NCBI RefSeq assembly: GCF_900187065.1
Contig: NZ_LT906483.1
Location: 3,162,001-3,226,000, forward strand
Reading direction: 5' to 3'
Origin: Mycolicibacterium thermoresistibile
Lineage (GTDB): Bacteria > Actinomycetota > Actinomycetes > Mycobacteriales > Mycobacteriaceae
DNA: 64,000 nucleotides
Position numbers and translations under genes: made by a program. Under the pieces are notes generated by a model, which was not told the origin of the DNA, ran no database searches, and worked only from the letters and a program-made list of their open reading frames with translations. Positions 60,600 to 64,000 of this stretch are shown one piece after another (position 1 is the stretch's first letter; every line of letters starts with the position of its first letter).

Positions 60600-60925
60600 G
60601 GCACCGGTTCAGCCACGCAGTCCAGCGTGGAGGCGCCGGAGTCCGGGATCCGGGGTTGTTTCCAGCATTCGACCGGGAACGACACCGTGATCATCGAGTA
60701 CAACAGATGCATCAGGTTGAGCACGTCCTCGGGCAGATCGTCGAGGGCGAACTTGTCGCAGTAGGCCAGGGCCTCCTCGGCCCGCGCGATGATCGCGTCG
60801 TAGAACTCCTGCATCTCCTGCATCGAGCTGCCCAGCCGCTTGGCGTACCGTTGCGGCTCGGTGGGCAGGATCCAGTCCGAGAAGCGTTCCAGATCGGCGA
60901 ATTCCGGAGGAAGTTTGGCGGTCAT
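60596..60925 (-). CDS. Rieske-oxygenase-associated small protein (109 residues), copy 2
   Basis: This 109-residue protein is homologous over its whole length to the protein at 55320 (YCDKFALDDLPEDVLNL, EFYDA and YSM conserved). ATG 60925 overlaps the Rieske alpha-subunit stop by four bases (ATGA), which predicts tight stoichiometry. It is probably a small subunit of the oxygenase. No domain could be assigned. Confidence 0.75.
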   Translation of the reverse strand: MTAKLPPEFADLERFSDWILPTEPQRYAKRLGSSMQEMQEFYDAIIARAEEALAYCDKFALDDLPEDVLNLMHLLYSMITVSFPVECWKQPRIPDSGASTLDCVAEPVP

Positions 60926-62208
60926 CGGCCGGCCACCCCCGCTGCCGTCCCTGTGCTCTCCCGTTCATACCGGTCGATCCAGTCGGCGGTCTCCTTGTGC
61001 AGGTGGCGGATGAGCACCTCCTGATCGCACAGCACGAAGTCGTCGAGCACCCCCGATTCGATCATCGACTGGGTGGCCTCCAGTGTGTTGGCGTCCTGCA
61101 GGCCGTACTCCTTGAACGATGCCGCGGCCAGTTCCTGGGCCACCCGCTCGCGCGGGGTGCGCGCCGCCGGGAAGTACAGATTGCCCTCGAAGACGTGCGT
61201 GTTGTAGGACGTCGGCCAGTAGTGGTAGGTCAGATACCACCCCTGACCCCAGAACAGGATCACGAAATTGGGGAACAGCTGGAACGAGTCCAGCCCCCAC
61301 GGATCGCACCGCGCCGGGTTGAGCCCCTTGGGCATCTCGCCCAGATCCGGTTTGTCCCAGGGACCGAACAGCCCGCTGCGGCAGATGTCCTCGATCGGCT
61401 TGCGCATCTCCTCCGACATCTCCCAGGCGCGCACACCGGAGGTGCTGACCAGCCGGTGCGGCCCGTCGATGCGGTAGTGCGGCGCCTCGAAACCGGCTTC
61501 GGCCGCGGCCTTCGAGTAGGCGGTCGGTGACTGGTTCGCGTGCAGCACCGGTGCGTGATAGAACTCCTGGAACGCATCCATGTAGAGCTTCCAGTTGGCC
61601 TTCACCTCTGAGCGGTAGGTGAACCGTGAGGTCATCCGGTCGAACGGATAGCCCTCCAGACCGGTGATCATCGGGCCGAGGAATTCCCGCAGCGACTGCT
61701 CCGGTTGCTCGGCGAAGTTGACGAAGATGAAGCCCTCCCACACATCGCAGTGCACCGGCACCAGTCCGTACCGGCTCTTGTGGAGGTCGAAGAACTCCTC
61801 CTCCTGCTGGACGAAGGTCAGGTTGCCGTCCAGGTCATACCGCCAGGCGTGGTACTTGCAGGTGAACTGCCGACACACCCCGCTGGTCTCCTCGAGCGGC
61901 ATGTCGTTCCAGACCAGCTTGTTCCCGCGGTGACGGCAGATGTTGTGGAAGGCCTTGATCTCACCGGATCCCGTGCGCACCACGATGATCGAGGTGTTGA
62001 CGACCTTGATTTCCTTGGTGAAGTAGCTGCCCTTGCGCGGAAGACGTTCCACCCGGCCGACATTCAACCAGGCACGTTTGAAGATCGCGTGCCGTTCCTT
62101 CTGGTAGATCTCGGGGTCGGTGCAGTCTCGGTAGGAAACCGGAGCAGTGCCCAGTTCGGGATGGTGTTCGGTCCAACTTCCCTCGGGCGGTTTGGGAAAA
62201 CGAGCCAT
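60922..62208 (-). CDS. Rieske non-heme iron oxygenase alpha subunit, copy 2
   Basis: This 428-residue oxygenase has the Rieske ligands Cys91, His93, Cys117, His120 and the mononuclear iron ligands Asp211, His218, His223, at exactly the same positions as in copy 1 (55652). N-terminal PPEGSWTEHHPELGTAPVSYRD is also shared. The two copies therefore arose by duplication with their 109-residue partners and may act on successive intermediates. ATG 62208. Upstream is a divergent promoter with the ALDH gene. Confidence 0.93.
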   Translation of the reverse strand: MARFPKPPEGSWTEHHPELGTAPVSYRDCTDPEIYQKERHAIFKRAWLNVGRVERLPRKGSYFTKEIKVVNTSIIVVRTGSGEIKAFHNICRHRGNKLVWNDMPLEETSGVCRQFTCKYHAWRYDLDGNLTFVQQEEEFFDLHKSRYGLVPVHCDVWEGFIFVNFAEQPEQSLREFLGPMITGLEGYPFDRMTSRFTYRSEVKANWKLYMDAFQEFYHAPVLHANQSPTAYSKAAAEAGFEAPHYRIDGPHRLVSTSGVRAWEMSEEMRKPIEDICRSGLFGPWDKPDLGEMPKGLNPARCDPWGLDSFQLFPNFVILFWGQGWYLTYHYWPTSYNTHVFEGNLYFPAARTPRERVAQELAAASFKEYGLQDANTLEATQSMIESGVLDDFVLCDQEVLIRHLHKETADWIDRYERESTGTAAGVAGR

Positions 62209-62288
62209 TCCTGGATTTCCTGTTCCTGTCTGATCCTGCCCGGTCGTGTCCGGTCCTGCCCGGTCTTGTCAAACCCTCCCGGCGGCGA

Positions 62289-62303
62289 CCGTGCCGGGCA
62301 CGG
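62289..62303. repeat. Hairpin CCGTGCC-G-GGCACGG
   Basis: A perfect 7-bp inverted repeat around one base in the divergent region between Rieske copy 2 and the ALDH gene. It is probably regulatory because both neighbours start here. Confidence 0.4.
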
Positions 62304-62335
62304 TAGGGCCGACGGTATATGCTTGAGGTCGTAAC

Positions 62336-62349
62336 CGCAAGTAGTTGAT
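62336..62349. promoter_or_regulatory. Operator CGCAAGTAGTTGAT, KstR2-like
   Basis: This differs at one base from the site upstream of the reductase gene (58783), and lies 49 bp before the ALDH gene and 128 bp before Rieske copy 2. It is likely bound by the same regulator. Confidence 0.55.
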
Positions 62350-62397
62350 ATTGGTGGTCCGCACCTGGATCATCGAGTATTCGAGGGGGTCGGACCG

Positions 62398-63852
62398 GTG
62401 CATCCCGAGGAGCTGTTCATCGGTGGCGAGTGGGCAACGCCGAGCAGCGCACAGCGCATCGAGGTGATCTCACCGCACACCGAGGAACCCGTCGCCGCGG
62501 TGGCGGCCGCCTGCCCCGATGATGTCGACCGGGCGGTCGCCGCGGCGCGGGCGGCGTTCGACACCGGACCGTGGCCGCGGATGGATCCGGCCGAACGCGT
62601 CGCGGTGATCCGAGGGCTGGCGGAACGCTACGGCGAGCGGCGATCCGAGCTCGCCGAGCTCATCACCGCGCAGATCGGCGCACCGATCAGCTTCGCCCAG
62701 CGCGCCCAGGTCGGGCTGCCGTGGACGATGATGTCGGCCTTCTGCACCCTGGCCGAGAACCATCCGTGGCAGCAGACCCGGGCCGGGATGTACGGGGCCG
62801 ATGTGCACGTGCGACGGGAGCCGGTGGGGGTGGTGGCGGCGATCGTGCCGTGGAACATGCCGCAGTTCCTGATCGTCACCAAGCTGATTCCGGCGCTGCT
62901 CGCCGGGTGCACCGTCGTGCTCAAGCCGGCGCCCGAATCCCCCTTGGACGCACTGCTGCTGGCCGAGCTGATCGCCGATTCCGGCATCCCGTCCGGGGTG
63001 GTGAACGTGCTGCCGGGTCCGGCCGGGGTCGGCGAACGGCTGGTACGCCACCCCGGGGTGGACAAGGTGTCGTTCACCGGCTCGACCGCCGCCGGCCGCG
63101 CGGTCGCCGCCGCCGCGGCCGCCGGACTCAAACGGGTGAGCCTCGAACTGGGCGGCAAGTCGGCCGCGGTGGTGCTGTCGGATGCCGATCCGGCGGCCGT
63201 CGCCACCGCGGTGCGTTCGGCCAGCCTGAGCAACAGCGGACAGATCTGCAATGCCCTCACCCGCATCCTGATGCCGGCCGGCCGGGCCGCCGAGTTCACC
63301 GACGCGCTGGCCGCCGAGATGGAAAGCCTGGTGATCGGCGATCCCACCGACGCGGAGACCCAGATCGGCCCCTTGGTGGCGCGGCGGCAGCAGGAACGGG
63401 TTCGCGGCTACATCGAGGCGGGCTGCGCCGAGGGCGCCCGGCTGGTCACCGGCGGCCCCGGACTCCCCGCCGGTGTCGACAGGGGGTGGTACGTGCAGCC
63501 CACCCTGTTCGCCGATGCGGACAACTCCATGCGCATCGCGCGCGAGGAGATCTTCGGCCCGGTGCTGACCGTGATCCCCTACCCCGACGAGGATGCGGCC
63601 GTGGCGATCGCCAACGACTCCGACTACGGGTTGGCCGGCTCGGTGTTCACCGCCGACACCGAACGCGGGCTGGCGATCGCCGCACGCATCCGCACCGGCA
63701 CCTTCGGGGTCAACCAGGGCTACACCATGGACCCGTTCGCCCCGTTCGGCGGTGTCAAGGGCAGCGGATACGGCCGCGAGCTCGGACCCGAGGGCATCGA
63801 CGCCTACACCGACGTCAAGTCGATCTCGGTCGCCCCGGCTTCGACCACCTAG
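62398..63852 (+). CDS. NAD(P)-dependent aldehyde dehydrogenase
   Basis: This 484-residue ALDH-superfamily enzyme has FTGSTAAGRAV, the general-base Glu in LELGGKSAAVV and nucleophile Cys in SGQICNALTRI. It is distinct in sequence from the ALDH at 32416. The start is GTG 62398 with GAGGGGG upstream. It diverges from the Rieske-copy-2 operon and shares its control region, so it probably oxidises an aldehyde formed by those oxygenases. Confidence 0.9.
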   Translation: MHPEELFIGGEWATPSSAQRIEVISPHTEEPVAAVAAACPDDVDRAVAAARAAFDTGPWPRMDPAERVAVIRGLAERYGERRSELAELITAQIGAPISFAQRAQVGLPWTMMSAFCTLAENHPWQQTRAGMYGADVHVRREPVGVVAAIVPWNMPQFLIVTKLIPALLAGCTVVLKPAPESPLDALLLAELIADSGIPSGVVNVLPGPAGVGERLVRHPGVDKVSFTGSTAAGRAVAAAAAAGLKRVSLELGGKSAAVVLSDADPAAVATAVRSASLSNSGQICNALTRILMPAGRAAEFTDALAAEMESLVIGDPTDAETQIGPLVARRQQERVRGYIEAGCAEGARLVTGGPGLPAGVDRGWYVQPTLFADADNSMRIAREEIFGPVLTVIPYPDEDAAVAIANDSDYGLAGSVFTADTERGLAIAARIRTGTFGVNQGYTMDPFAPFGGVKGSGYGRELGPEGIDAYTDVKSISVAPASTT

Positions 63853-63866
63853 TGTCGATCCGGCGG

Positions 63867-64000
63867 TCAGCCCAGTTTGATGGCGGAGACGTACATCTCG
63901 ACGACCGGACGGTCGGCGGGCCCCCGGGCGCGGCCGCTGCCGACGCGCATCCACTTCACCGACGGACAGAACCCGGGCGCCGCGGTGGGTGTCGGCGGAG
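63867..64000 (-). CDS. 3' end of an unrecognised gene (runs off the right edge)
   Basis: The last 44 codons of a minus-strand gene are visible, ending VEMYVSAIKLG before TGA at 63869-63867, preceded by GFCPSVKWMRVGSG. The fragment is too short to assign. It converges with the ALDH gene, 14 bp apart. Confidence 0.5.
   Translation of the reverse strand, partial: PPTPTAAPGFCPSVKWMRVGSGRARGPADRPVVEMYVSAIKLG

Noticed and set aside
62209..62290. Repeated TCCTGCCCGGTC-like units upstream of Rieske copy 2
   Set aside because: Short degenerate repeats without clear period or symmetry; not enough to call an element.

Overview
The window is high-GC and reads as a chromosome segment of a mycobacterium, most likely a fast-growing environmental (Mycolicibacterium-like) species. 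The evidence is the 5' end of a type I fatty acid synthase gene (fas) at the left edge, a complete yrbE/mce lipid-import operon with two Mce-associated proteins, a mycofactocin-type short-chain dehydrogenase, four cytochromes P450 and four small 3Fe-4S-type ferredoxins. No rRNA, tRNA, insertion sequence, phage or CRISPR locus was seen.

Layout. 1-5.7 kb is general: fas (partial), a MerR regulator, an MFS transporter divergent from it, a ChaB-domain protein, and two convergent IspD-like cytidylyltransferases of which the second has lost its signature residues. 5.8-16.9 kb: two Mce-associated membrane proteins, two acyl-CoA ligases, an amidohydrolase, a crotonase, a SnoaL-like protein, a Zn-ribbon/OB-fold plus thiolase-like pair, and a TetR/P450 divergent pair. 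17.2-19.1 kb: four small exported proteins of unknown function. 19.2-33.9 kb: one minus-strand run, ALDH - CoA transferase - thiolase-like/OB fusion - thiolase - yrbEA - yrbEB - mceA to mceF, mostly with overlapping stops and starts. 34.2-37.5 kb: divergent operon SDR - mycofactocin-type SDR - ferredoxin - P450, followed by an unusual 20-bp repeat array. 38-44 kb: an acyl-CoA dehydrogenase pair, then divergently two amidohydrolases, a Rieske protein and an alpha/beta hydrolase. 44.6-51.9 kb: a NuoF-like flavoprotein, ferredoxin, Zn-ribbon/OB/thiolase-like fusion, hydrolase, two 3-hydroxyisobutyrate-dehydrogenase-like proteins, and a P450/ferredoxin pair. 52-62.2 kb (minus strand): P450/ferredoxin/DUF1330, then carboxymuconolactone decarboxylase-like, TauD-like dioxygenase, two Rieske oxygenase alpha subunits each with a homologous 109-residue partner, an SDR, a KshB-like reductase, a MarR regulator and an amidohydrolase. 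62.4-63.9 kb: a second ALDH, then the 3' end of an unrecognised gene.

How it fits together (inference). The gene content describes import of a lipophilic substrate by an Mce transporter, oxidation by P450 and Rieske enzymes, oxidation to an acid by SDR and ALDH, CoA activation, beta-oxidation by a heteromeric acyl-CoA dehydrogenase and crotonase, and C-C cleavage by thiolase or aldolase-like OB-fold complexes, with amidohydrolases for unusual ring or acid intermediates. The substrate cannot be read from sequence; a steroid-, terpenoid- or polycyclic-type compound is plausible. A recurring 15-bp palindrome, GAGAAY-N3-RTTCTC with variants, lies in at least seven intergenic positions from 10 to 54 kb and suggests that these operons form one co-regulated catabolic island. 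The 54-62 kb Rieske block carries a different shared operator, CGCAAGTA(C/G)TTGAT, resembling the KstR2 motif.
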